64,000 nucleotides of DNA. Origin: Tubiluchus corallicola. Taxonomy: Eukaryota; Priapulida; Priapulimorpha; Priapulimorphida; Tubiluchidae. The stretch lies in assembly GCA_030141605.1 (NCBI GenBank), contig JAQGDQ010000002.1:912501-976500 (forward strand), written 5' to 3'. A program made the translations under genes and the position numbers. The notes under the pieces were generated by a model. That model worked only from the letters and a program-made list of their open reading frames with translations. It did not search any database and was not told where the DNA came from. The first letter of the stretch is position 1. Every line of letters begins with the position of its first letter. Below are positions 1-12,040 of the stretch, piece by piece.

Positions 1-680
1 ACCTTACCTGTTGACGACTGTGAAGCATTAAGGTATCCAGGCACAATCAACCGAAATATTAAAGTGTTATTTGAATAAAACCAAGTTTATTTGATAATTT
101 ATGAAATATAGGCAACAATGATTTACAAAATAATATTTGTCAATTTTTTGAAGCATCATGATCCCTAACCATAAACATTGTTCTACATTTTTGGTTAAGA
201 TTTTACCCTTAGCTACTTCATGAAACTTGTATCAGAGCAAATAAAAGCAAAGAAGCAAGAACAAAGTATTTTATAAATCTTTTTCAGTTCTGGTAGTAGT
301 CTGTCTTGCAAAAATGATTTCAGTTCGGTTTCATTTCGGTATCGGTTTCCTATGTTTCGCAAGTTCCGGTTTTTAATTTCAGTTTTGGTAACGTCCCTGC
401 CTTATAGGCAGCCAGGTCAGAATAGCAAACCTAACAGTCCATTCCCCATAAACATTTACATAACCAGACACACCCATCCAGGGCATATCTACCAATATGC
501 TAACTAGGCTATATACTAGGGTTCCAAATTTTTATCACCAGATTTTTGGAGCCCAGTGTTAAAAAGTTCTTTATGCAGCTTCAAAAATAGGTATCTTTCC
601 ATATTCAAGTAACACATCAGAAGTCGTTAGTCCCCGCTTTACACGACATATAACAAATAAGTAGAATTATTTCATAAAAA
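1..680. other. Non-coding sequence at the window start
   Basis: No exon could be recognised. The only structure seen is a purine/pyrimidine-skewed stretch at about 300-405, described separately. The rest is AT-rich single-copy-looking DNA. Confidence 0.5.
300..405. mobile_element. Possible hAT-type transposon end (relic)
   Basis: The stretch repeats variants of TTTCGGT/TTCCGGT and closes with AACGTCCCTGCC. Read from the other strand this starts GGCAGGGACGTTACC, which resembles the short terminal repeats and CGGTTT-type subterminal repeats of hAT elements. No matching left end or 8-bp target duplication was found, so it is at best a one-ended remnant. Confidence 0.35.
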
Positions 681-1654
681 GTACTGTTGGGAGCCGTTTG
701 GACCACTGCGCCAAGTAGACCACTTGATGCGCTAAAAGTAGTGTCCTACATGGGCAGCCCAAGTAGGACACTAGCGAGCTTTGTCGAGAAATTTGCTCTG
801 GCAAAACTTGTTTCCAGTTTATATTACCATTGTTTATAAGTATTGTTATGACATAATAAAGCATAAAACAAAATTTCTTTTAGAAATGGATATTCCTTGG
901 CAATTTACAAATGCATTTCTTACAATAATTTCATCATTATGATTAACTCCATTAATATATCATAACATTAAACCTAGTATCTAATGCTTTAAAGAGAGAA
1001 ATTCTGCACACAGTTATTACAGAAATAATTGCAAATTTAAAAATGAGACAGATGCTGCTAAGCCTTCACAACACCAAAAAGTAATTTTTAACATTTAAGA
1101 AAAGCAAGGATAATTAGTTTTAATATTATCAGTAGTATTGTAACATGTAGGGCACTGTCCTACATGGCTCGCTAGCCCATGTAGGACACATAGATCGCTA
1201 GAACGTTTACTTATAAGAAAACAATTATTTGCCCAAGAGGTAGTGAAACGGATCACCTGTTTGTGAAGTGAGACAAAATCAAAAATGATATACCTTAAAC
1301 AAATGTTGAATTCGCAAAAAAGTGAGGTTTTTTCACTTCAACAACATTAATATCGAAACCAAATTTAATATTGTCCGTTCTACCAGCTCAGAATAAAATT
1401 CTTTTATTTTATTAGATGTATAATAAATTATTCAACGTGTATTAACGTTTTTAATTATTATTATTACATAAACAAGCACAACGGACGGTGTCAGTACACT
1501 TAACGACTGAATTCACGACCTGTCTCTAGTGTCCTACTTGGGCTAGCCCAAGTAGACCAATTGGTAGCCCATGTAGACCGCGGTCTACTTAGGCTAGCCC
1601 AAGTAGACCAATTGGTCTACTTGGCGCAGTGGTCCAAACGGCTCCCAACAGTAC
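681..1654. mobile_element. Non-autonomous DNA transposon with 38-bp terminal inverted repeats
   Basis: Bases 685-722 and 1613-1650 are perfect inverted copies (38 bp, outermost bases TGTTGGGAGCCG), each flanked by GTAC at 681-684 and 1651-1654. GTAC is either a 4-bp target duplication or a palindromic extension containing a TA duplication. The interior has no open frame of note. It carries several short subterminal units related to AGCCCAAGTAGACCA and its complement, near 755-775, 1147-1192 and 1525-1615. Superfamily is not assigned. Confidence 0.75.
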
Positions 1655-4600
1655 TACACCACAAGCAGTTGCACAATTGTAACCTACAGCCGGTAATTAT
1701 TATCGGCTTGAAATTAAAGGTAAAATTACAACTTCCATATTTCTTCGGAATACTTTCGTGCGTCTTGTCAAAAACTAAATTATAGTGCCCGTAGTATTAG
1801 TGAGCCGCACAACTAAACAAACGTAAAAATAAAATACCTAGTTGTAGCTAAGTAAAGTAAAGCAGGGTGAAACAAATTCATAACATGACAATTCTAGCTT
1901 TGCTTTTTACAGCCATTTTTCTTACGCGATGGTGAGCAAAACTTGTTAAACAGATAAAATGCGTATGTTATTTAAATAAAATAAGAACGATGATAATTAA
2001 TGACAAAACATCAGCAATACAACTTCAACAATAACAGAAATCCTCAATTATCCTTGAGTCGACTCACGTCAGTCGCTATTTATGAGATTTCTATTACCTT
2101 TCACGCCCATTTTGTTTTGATAAAGTTACAAATTAAAAGCGTTATCTCTAAATTAGAGACATACGAAATAGGTGGCATTTTATGGACACTCAGGCATGTG
2201 ATCCAGGAGATATTGGACAGGTTAACATAAAGTTGGAGTATTATAAGAACAATTAAGCTACTTATGTGTGAAATGCATGAACTTCGGTGTTATCATTACA
2301 AATTAAATTTATCCTATCGTAGAATGTGTTTCGAACTCCCAGTCGCGAATTTGTGCATTATTTTTTTTAAACTGTTAAACTATTTGAAGAGTTCAACATC
2401 ATTGAAATTTAAACATCCAGAATGAATTAATTAGGAAGTTAGAATTATTGATTAGGAATTAGATGTCTACGAACTCTAGCAACATGCAGTTAGAGTACAC
2501 TTTATTGTGCTAGCTAGCTCATCTAATACAAGCATTCGAAAATATAATGAAAATTGACAGTATGCTCAGCCTCGGGGATGCTTTTCTTAACTCCAAAGGT
2601 GACAGTTATTTAGATTATTTAGATTATATAATTATTTAGATTAACTGTGTAAAATCTTAAATTCAAAATTATTTATTATTGATTAACAATGGAATCAATT
2701 TACAATTACTTCAATTTTACTTGATTACCTTGAAATCAAACTTGGTTGAAAAAAACGAGTGTGCATCAAAACCGAATCTGGATTTAGCAAATGGTATTTG
2801 TCTCTACAGTGCATGCTGATCGATGGCTGTTCATACAAGTTTGATTAAAGTTGAAACCATTGTATGGGTTCAAGTGCAATAGTCCTGCATTTTATTCTAG
2901 TCTTGCTTTAAATGACACCATTTGGTTGGAATTGTTGTCAAAAATTTCAAGCCACCTCCACGTGGCCACGCCATGACACATGTCTTCCTATTGCAACAAT
3001 CCTAACCAGTAGCCCAGCATCGAGACGTGTTTCCATTAAATGAAGTGATGCCCCAAAAACAGGACTCTAGACTTACTAAGTGTGCTCGTCGGTCCGAATG
3101 GTTCAACCTAGGTCTATGCTCCCAAACACCGAGATTCATATTTGACAAGTTTTCCTTTCAATGATGCAATTAAATAAAATCTGTAAAATTTTGAACGACA
3201 CTAATTGTGATGATAATTTACACGTCGCAAATAAACAAACTATCATTTAAACAATGGGTACACAAACCATATTCAAGACTGCACTTTTTGTCATCAGATT
3301 AGTTAGTTAGCAAGGCACTTAAGCTAGCCAATTAGTCAGGCAGTCAGTTCATTATTCTGACACAGTAATAGCTTACATTTCCTGTGAAATTGTATGAACA
3401 TTAGCATATCTGTGGAATCATAGACTTGCACATTTTAAAAATATGTAAAAAATCTACTTTTTAATTATTTTTACATGTTGTTGCAAAAAATTGCCCCACA
3501 TATCACACAATATTTAATTACACGTAGAGAAATGTTGAGTTGGATGCGAAAGCAAATGCATGTTAATTAAATATTTCCCAATATTGAACACAGATATTGA
3601 ATATGAACTGGAAATTCTTAAACAAATTTCCACATACATTTATACATTTCTTGATAAAATCTTTCTCTATATATGCGGAAGAAAATGAAAAATAACATTT
3701 TTATCAGAAGATCCGTTTTGCTTGTCAGCCAATTTGTCTGTCTCTCAATCAATCTAGCTTGACATTCTTGGCGTTATTGTCAGTGTGGCATTCTTGGTGA
3801 CTTGGCTCTAATACAAAAAGGATTTAGACATACTTATTATACTGTGCACATTGGTCATCCGCCGTAATGACCAAAGGAGCAACATAGTGATTGTCAGCGC
3901 TATGTGACTCCTGGCTAGCTAGGCTTTTGGCACAGAAAATTATTATATATATAGATCTACGAAGGAAGCCTCATTCAGCTAATTATGTGACAAAGTGCAT
4001 GACGCCAGTTATTTATTATATTATATACTATAGACTTAAATGACAGTTACTTGGGTAATTGATTACGATACAAATTTAACAGTACGCTTACATTCAAGAA
4101 CTAGTTAGACCCATGCAAACAGCGTTTTAAAAACACTTTAACTCGAGATATGCCATAATGGCGTTGTTCTCTACAGTGGGCCCGTTGGCAAAATAAATAA
4201 AATTCTTTAAAGTAAACTTTTGCTTCAACTTCGGCCATCGCTTATTGTTAGCGGATGACGAATTAACAATAATAGGTTTATTGGATGCTTCGACTGGGTT
4301 AATTAAAATTTAAACGATAATGTAACGGCTTCGGGTAAAGTTAAATAGGCTAATCCACTATCAAGGTACTGAAGAAGTAGGGTAGTGCTTGCATTTCTTG
4401 CTATTGTAACTTGTTTCAAAATCGGTGTTTAAAAATAATTCGTGGACCCGATACAAGTGCTTCGTCAATTTCACACCTTATACCGCAACAATTGGGAAAG
4501 GGTAAAAAGCACTTTACTATTGTCACTGTTTTTCCTGATTTGCCAACAGACAGAAAAACTGTTTGAATGCTTGATTGCGAGTTAGCACTTTCGTCAGTTA

Positions 4601-5183
4601 AATAAAGGATAAGGATATTAGTATCAACAGACGAACAAAAAAATGTGTGAAACTCGAATAACAGACGAGCAAAAATTTGTTTAGCTAAGAATTATTTTAT
4701 TACAACAGTATTACATATATTTAATTGCATGTAACACCTTAATGAATGTTTTTTTATTTCTCAGTAATAATTATGTCATGACTGATACTGCTAAAAAAGT
4801 GCTATTATGTATTAATAATAATAATAATATGTATGATACTAACAACATTGTACTTATATAGGCTTATTTCCAGCAAACATTACAATAAAATGATATTTTC
4901 AGCACTATTGAAAAACAACTTGTTACATTTACCTGTAGGATGATAATCTTTCAAGATTTTTGAAACTCTAGGCAGCTATAAAAAAATTATGCTGCTAAAC
5001 AGCTAAAGATGTAAAACTGTTTCTTGCCTTTGGAAACTGCTGCACAGTGGCACAAAAATAGGAACTTTTAACTTAGTACCAGCATAATGTGATCGGCACC
5101 TCTTGGTTTAAACAGTATTTTATTAGCAAACAAATCTGGTATGCAACATACATAAATTTGTCATATATTGATATGTGTGCTTG

Positions 5184-5245
5184 CATATATATATATATAT
5201 GCAAACACACACACACACATATATTTATATAAATACATATATGCG
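5184..5245. repeat. TA/CA compound microsatellite
   Basis: An AT run (about 5185-5200) is followed by a CA run (about 5205-5219) and an interrupted TA tail. Confidence 0.85.
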
Positions 5246-5903
5246 TTTTTGCTAGGAAAATCGCCCATAAGTCGGCAATTAGGCTTTTCTAGTTATTCAC
5301 ATATCCCTGAATCTCAATTTCATGAGGATTATTTTGATACCAAGCTCATCGCTCTATGTTATTTCTAAGCTGAGATAATCCACGTTGAAGTTGAAGTTTA
5401 CGCTATATACTGAAAAATGTAATCTTGAGAAAAACAGTGTTAAAGTCAGCCATTGTTTCTTGTTACATTTCTACAAAAACAGTTAGCAACTGTACGAAAG
5501 TGTGGTTACTATGGGCTCAAGAGCAAATTGAAGTTACGTTTAAATTCAGTAGATGGTTCTTCCTGGCGAAGATCTGGTCTTGTCAACAGAAAAAACCCGA
5601 AGTAAAATGGCTGCTTCCAGGAGCTACATTCGGAATATACGTTCATAATACAAGTTTTTTTACAATTGCAGTACTAGTTTCTAGACAGAAAAGTGGATAA
5701 GGAATTATAAAATTAGATTTTTAGTATTTTTTGGACATTTTCCTGATGATTTGACGCTAGAATATAAAAGTCTGATATCTTTACCATTTGTTTTCATAAA
5801 AAATAAAAAATCAGCATTTGACCAAATTTTTGATGCTTTCTACTTTGAAGCATCGTAACGTAGTTTTAACTATGCCGACTTACATACGGTTTTGGTTTGG
5901 AAG

Positions 5904-5942
5904 CACATACACACACACATATATATATATATATATGTGTGC
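5904..5942. repeat. CA/TA compound microsatellite
   Basis: A short CA run is followed directly by a TA run and GTGTG. Confidence 0.85.
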
Positions 5943-6120
5943 ACAAGCTTAGGTCAAAATTAATAAGTTATTATGTGTAATTTTTGGACATGCATATATA
6001 AATGATGCCCAAAAATTATATGTAGGTAAAAATAAATTGATGCATGTTATTTTAGCCCAAGCCTGTGTTTACGTATGGACGATAACAGTATTTTAACAGT
6101 AGGAACTCTATGTTTTATGC

Positions 6121-6197
6121 ATGTGTATATGTATATAAACATACACACACACACATATATATATTAGTGTTTAATATATGTGTATGTATATATACAC
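6121..6197. repeat. TA/CA compound microsatellite
   Basis: Interspersed GTATAT, (CA)n and (TA)n runs. This is the third such patch in about 1 kb (5.18, 5.90 and 6.12 kb). Confidence 0.8.
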
Positions 6198-6445
6198 TTG
6201 TTGAGTAGTTTGTGTGAGGCAAAGATAAAAATTGCATTAAAATCATCCACTGAAACATCAAAAAATTTCACTGAGCTCATTTTTTGGCAAGGGCTTTCTA
6301 TAAACATATTTGCCTGTTTGCATCTCAATTACATGCTCAATGTCAAAAACTGTAATTTTTATAGGTGTCATTGTTGCTGCTATAATGCGTCACTGACTGG
6401 ATTGCTATACCACGACAAATCGATCAAATAACTTTTTCATTCTCC

Positions 6446-9400
6446 ATGGCAGACCATACTTATTTGCATGCTAAACTCCAGGATGATTTAAAAAAGGCGC
6501 ATGAGGTACATGCTGAATGCATTTCATTTGTTTTTACATGTAAAAATTGTGAATGTGTGCACAGTAGGGATGGCAGGAAGCTCTGATAGAACCGGAGCTT
6601 CGAAACCAAATCCGAATCGGAGCTTTGATCCGATTTGACTCGCTGACGTTCTAAGTTACCTTAGATCTGACCGGATTTGGCAAAGACTTCTGAAAAAAAA
6701 TCCAGTTTAGCTTTGGCTACAGAGGCAATTTGGTAGCGCTTTATTAGAAAAGCATTATACACTCAATTACCTTTAAAATTTTTGGCAAATCCTGAAGTCG
6801 CTTCCTTTTTTGATAATTTCGCCCTACTTGAAATACTTTGACATCACCATATTCAGTTTCAGCATGTGTCGAACTCATGAAATGCTAAGATTTCTTGTAT
6901 TACTTTGACAGAACGTGGTTTCGCGTTCAATGCAAAATGTGGCTTAAACGGCCATGGTTTTTTTTGTCATCCACATTTCACCGTTTCATGGAATGTAGGT
7001 GAAGGCATCCCAAGGCATTTTTTGAGTAATAGATGATTTTATGTTGATAGTCATCGGGAGAAAAAAATCTGTCACAAAATAATTAGATCATCTATAGTCT
7101 TTATTATTGCAAAATTACTGCCATCTGTGCTTCTGTGATGGGTCATCTGTAATCTTCGTGAAAAACACTGCTGTCTTTCCAATCTGCTATAATTTTGCTG
7201 AAAACTCATAGATGTGAAAAAGATTATGGTTGAAAGAACAGTCTGAAAAATTGAGATTCGCATTCGATCTGGATGCGAAAATTATTTTAAACTGAGATTC
7301 GAATTCAATCTGGATTCGAAAATTATTATGAAAATGAGAATCGGTGTAGATTCGGATTCGTGACATCCCTAGTGCACAGGAAAATTCATCATAAGTAGTG
7401 GTACCTAATTTTATTGCTGTGTAAACATCCCAGTATAGAAGGTGTGTGCTACTTTTTCTGTCAATTGATTATGTTGTTATTTGGTCTTATCAGGCCTGTC
7501 CTCTTGTGCTGACAGATAAAGTATGGTGAAATCTAAGTAGATATACTAGAAATCGATATTTATATCAATGGTCATGACTTTATAGGAACTGAAGGAAAAA
7601 CAGCAGGAAGTCTTAAACTTGTCAAAAGTTCGCGACAGAGTAGGTGTTGAGCTGGAGGAATTAACTGCATGTTTATTCACAGTAAGTAGTCATGTACATA
7701 CGTAGATATATATACAGTAAACTCGATTATACAGTTATATATATGCATAAACTCGACCCATTGTAACTCGAATAATAGCTTGAACAGATCTAGTGAACAG
7801 ATTTTCTATTTCATTTTTATCTTTACCAACATTGCGTAACTAAACCGAATTCCTGATACAATTTATAAGAATCTAACTAAAATTACCCTACCTCACTTGA
7901 ACAACCTCCCAAGCGAGAAATCCTACGCGAAAGTGTGCAGTGTGCACCACATTACAATTTTAACTGCTAGTTTCAATATGGAAAAATGCTAAGGTTTCTT
8001 GTATTACTTTGACATGCTGTACACAACATGGCTTAATGAATATGGTCTAGTAACTAGATCACAATATTATTTTTGCCGAATACTATTAACCATGCTGTTC
8101 AGACTACAATAGAGGTGGATTAGTCATTTTGTTTTTGATTATTCATAAAAACTGTTGTTTGGTATCTGATTAAAGGCTCACTTTGTCATTTTCACAGGTT
8201 GTAGTGTACTGTCCGACTTTGATGAGTGACTCAATCTTGTTTTCTTACAAACGTTGTCTAACTTGTACTCTCACATAACTCAAACAAATTTTACTGTCTC
8301 GAAGTGTTCGAGTTTTAACTATCGTAGTTTATTGTATATATAAACTTTTATTTATCATAATGATGTTTTGTTTAATTTAATTTGACACAGTAATTGCTGA
8401 ATGAAATCCTTCTATTTGGCCTAACTGGCTACATAAGGTCCAGCTTATTTGATATCTTTTGAAAATTTGACACCAGTTGATTTATTTACATATTAAGGTT
8501 TTGTAAATTCTTGCAGTGTGCCACCAAAAGATGTAATGTACAGTCATTGCAGTTATATTGAAATGGATAGGAATATAGAACATTGCCTAAACTTTGCCAC
8601 CATTTTGTTTTAATGGCAAATTTAAATGTAAATTCCCAATATTAAATTTGCGCTACGGGTGTTGGTTTTGTTTTTTCTATGTTAAATATTTTAATTTAAG
8701 TACTATTTATTCAGGAAGCACACAAAATGGTCAAAGACGCAAATGAAGAAAAAGCGGCTGCCGAAAAGCGAGAGAAAGAATCACAATGTCGGGTAATGAA
8801 TCTGGTCTTAACATTTTTATGCCTGATATTGACTTAACAAGGATGTGATGTGATCCTAACTGCTTTATGCTAGTTAATGACCCAGTTGACTGCTCCCTTT
8901 ATTGCCAGTCAGCTTACAGCTTTGGTTGCTAGCTTTTTTGGCTGGGATAAAATATGTCTTCAAGAAATGAAAGACTTCGAACTTGTTTTAAAGCCGTCAT
9001 TTTTGCCAGATCAATTAATTCCAGAGGTTTAGTTAAATTCTAGTTCCTTTTTAGTTTGGCTAATTAAAAAGTCCAAAGGGATTTTTCAGCTGCGTTCTGG
9101 AGGTAGAAATTGATGCTGTCTCAGTTGTTGACAGTTTGAGTAAACTGCAATTATTTTTGCAAGTAAAACTTAGTATTTGGCTTTTATAGATGAATAAACG
9201 CTAGAAAATATTTGTGTACAAAAACATTGACTAAATATTAAGAGTGCCAAATTTGGTTCACTTAGGTGTCTTACAGAAGTAAGTAGCTTGCAATAAAAGA
9301 ACAATGGTCGAGTGACACATCAAGTGCACCAAACAAACCAAATCTTTTCGTACATTATTAGGTTATTAAGGTTTTATATCTAAAATTCAGAATAAGCAAA

Positions 9401-12040
9401 GTAAGCTATCTCATTTTTATAGCAAAAGTTATTACTTACCTATACAATTGAATATATTCTGTAAAGTGTATGTAAAGTTAATGATTAAAACAGCCAAGTA
9501 TTTTTTAACACCACTGTATTATTTTGGTATTCATCAGTTGGAAATTGTTTCGTCATACATTTACTAAGCTGTTCTGGGGTTTCTATACCTGGAATCTGGA
9601 ACCATCCTGTTACTGCTAAGAACACTAGCATTTTCAGCATGCCACAAATGTAAGTGTCATTCTAGGAACACAATCCATAGTGTCACCCCTCTGTTGGCTA
9701 ACCAGGCCCAGGTTTGCATAGCTTTGTTCGAGAATTATTATTCTTGCACACATTTGTATCATATAGCCCAATCATATTCTTGTAAATATGATTTCATTAC
9801 TGACGTATGCCAGCTTCTTTTTCTAGTATTGAAGGAAAACATGTTTTTGTTTTTTTGTTCTGAAATTATGATTTTTGCATAGATCGAGGCATTGGAAGTG
9901 GAAGTGGCAGCATTAAAAAAATTACTTACTGCCAATGCAGTGTTACCAAAACCCGATTCTGGACAATTTAGTGCAATGCAGAAACTTCTGAAGAGTACCA
10001 AAGGTCATAAACGTTCTGGAAGCCACAGTGATGTGATGGGAAAGAAAAGCGAATTGAACAGTACGTCTTTGTTTAGCGAAAACAATCCTGTCGATACTGA
10101 AGGGTTTGAGGTATTTGGTTTAGATGCTCTAAGTTGCATTAATTTTTAGTGTCAATTTTCTTACTTTAAACTTGAAGAAAATGTTTTGATACTAGTTACT
10201 GAACTGAAGCAATTTTGAGTATGTGCTGCATTAATTACTTAATTTCTGCATTATGTTGCGAAACATGTGATAATTCGGTACTCATTTTGATAGTTCAGTT
10301 TCTATAGTATTTTTTAGGGGAACACTGTTTTGAATTTGTGCTGAAGTATTGAAGTTGTTTAGCTAATATATGTGTTACCAGTTTTTTCCCGAAGTGTGCA
10401 TTTAATGGCAAACAAATCATGATATATTAGATTTTGTTTGTGTCATTTGGAGCTTGAAGTTTATCTCTTTAACAATATTTCTTGTCGTAACCATAGCCAT
10501 TATTTAATGAATATTCACACTGATTGTTCACTTTTTGTGTAGATTGATCCTGTGCTGTATGATGAATTTCGCTTCTGGCGTGCTGTGCCATCAATTGAAG
10601 CTCCAACCAGCAATTTTTTGTCTCGAATTTACGATGAAGAAATAACACCTTGCCTTACTTATAAAAATACTCAGGTGAGGGCAAGAACACTCTTGATTTA
10701 TGTAGTAATAAATTAAACAAAGTCTTCATTTTATTGACTATAACTATTGAACAATCCTAATTTCTGCTTTTGATTACTGAAAATTCTCAGGAAATAATTG
10801 TCATGATCATAGTTTTTCTACAGCCCATTTAATTAAAAAAATAATTCAGATGTTTTTGCGATGTCACACCATCAGGAGTTTAAGGTATCAATACTGAATA
10901 GTTATGGACTTACAGTTAAGGTATGTAGCAGTTCATCATATCTAACCTATGGACGTTGATGATAACAATACGTATCGATAATTATTGGCATTATTCTAAA
11001 ACATTGTCATCATATCGAGTTTGGCACGTGTCGTTTCTTATCACTTACATTTATAAAATCGCTTCACTTTTTTATTTATTTACAGTCATTACGCCAAGAA
11101 GTGGATAAAAAGAATGATTTAAAATGATAAGGTTGTCAGGTGCCTAATTATAAGGTTGTAATAGGTTTATCTGTCGCAACTTACGTATTTATAAATCAAT
11201 ATGACAACAAACTTTTATAGCTAGCGGCCTGTAAATATACAGCACTGAATGCATTGAAGCACTTTTAGTTATTAATGATACTTTTCTGTTGTTGTACAAA
11301 TTGCTTAACCTCGGTATCATTTTTTATCATTTGAAATCATTTATCATATTGTATCACCTAAAAATAGTTTATCGTTATTGTATCATAGGAAAAATGTATC
11401 GTAGCACCAAATTTTTGTATTGTTGAATATCCCTAGTTCAGCCAGCTTTTTTTGCAAACTAAAATTACGCAGGTCGAATGCAGATAGATACGGTGTAACT
11501 GTAATTCAAAACACCTTATTTTGATGGACCACTTCTGAATCAGAACAAAGTTTTCTAGATTGTAAAGAAAGTCATTGGGACCACATTGTTTCCAGGAGTG
11601 GCACAAAAGTTGTCCAAAAAACCTGCAAACAATTTTTGAATTTAGCTGATTTTTGGCTTGCCATTGCTTCATTAAAGGCATAATTTAGTAGTAATTTTTA
11701 TTGATTTTAGTTATCTAAAGAACTTCAGCAATGTGTAGAAGATAACACTGTTACGTTAGAATCTGTCATTGGCAGATCTGATTGTGAGCAACACTGCACA
11801 CTCATGCAGACAAAGTCACCTTGTACGTATCGCATGAACTTGGGCGAATCTTCTGTTTGGTATCCGATTTCACGATTGGCACGTGACCGGATTGCATCCG
11901 TATGCGATTTCTTAACGTATGTTCGTTACGTGCAGAAAGGTTTGGTTAAACAAGAGGATAAGGTTGTGTTCTCTGAAATTGTTCGATTGCGCAGAAACAT
12001 GAGCTTAGCGAAGCTGGGATTTTTGAGCTGTTGCAATTGA
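6446..12040 (+). CDS. RAB3IP: Rabin8/GRAB-like Rab guanine nucleotide exchange factor (Sec2 family)
   Basis: Coding exons: 6446-6505, 7586-7681, 8715-8792, 9883-10110, 10543-10674, 11711-12040. All introns are GT-AG and phase 0, giving 307 residues. The family activates Rab8/Rab3-type GTPases through a parallel coiled coil and acts in exocytosis and ciliogenesis. Residues about 1-95 form that Sec2 coiled coil (KVRDRVGVELEELTACLF, EAHKMVKDAN, EALEVEVAALKKLL). Residues about 150-307 match the conserved C-terminal half (DPVLYDEFRFWRAVP, YVRYVQKGLVKQED, MSLAKLGF). The ATG at 6446 sits in CCATGG, but the preceding pyrimidine tract plus AG at 6451-6452 could instead be a splice acceptor, so an upstream N-terminal exon is possible. 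Vertebrate members are longer (about 380-480 residues), consistent with a missing N-terminus. It is convergent with the ARID2 gene. Family assignment is firm; the start is not. Confidence 0.94.
6565..7371. mobile_element. Non-autonomous hAT-type element in intron 1 of the Rabin8-like gene
   Basis: The 807-bp insert begins TAGGGATGGCA and ends TGACATCCCTA, so its termini are inverted (TAGGGATG/CATCCCTA). It is flanked by a perfect 8-bp direct repeat, GTGCACAG, at 6557-6564 and 7372-7379. An 8-bp duplication with short termini of this kind is the hAT signature. The interior near both ends is rich in repeated ATTCGA/GAATC words (about 6580-6700 and 7250-7360). No transposase frame is visible. 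Confidence 0.85.
10950..11436. mobile_element. Possible degenerate hAT-like relic in the last intron of the Rabin8-like gene
   Basis: The segment is rich in TATCGTA/TATCATT-type words and ends TTGAATATCCCTA at about 11436, resembling an inverted TAGGGATATTC terminus. A weakly similar left end is at about 10950 (TATGGACGTTGATGATAAC). No target-site duplication was found. Confidence 0.3.

Larger units (their letters stand above)
1655..6445. other. Non-coding upstream region of the Rabin8-like gene
   Basis: No exon, RNA gene or conserved domain was recognised on either strand. AT-rich, with short microsatellites near its right end. A 5' UTR or additional 5' exon of the Rabin8-like gene may lie here but could not be identified by reading. 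Confidence 0.5.

Noticed and set aside
2310-2345. tRNA-like B-box word (GAGTTCGAAAC on the minus strand)
   Set aside because: No matching A box at the right distance and no cloverleaf could be drawn, so neither a tRNA nor a SINE is supported.
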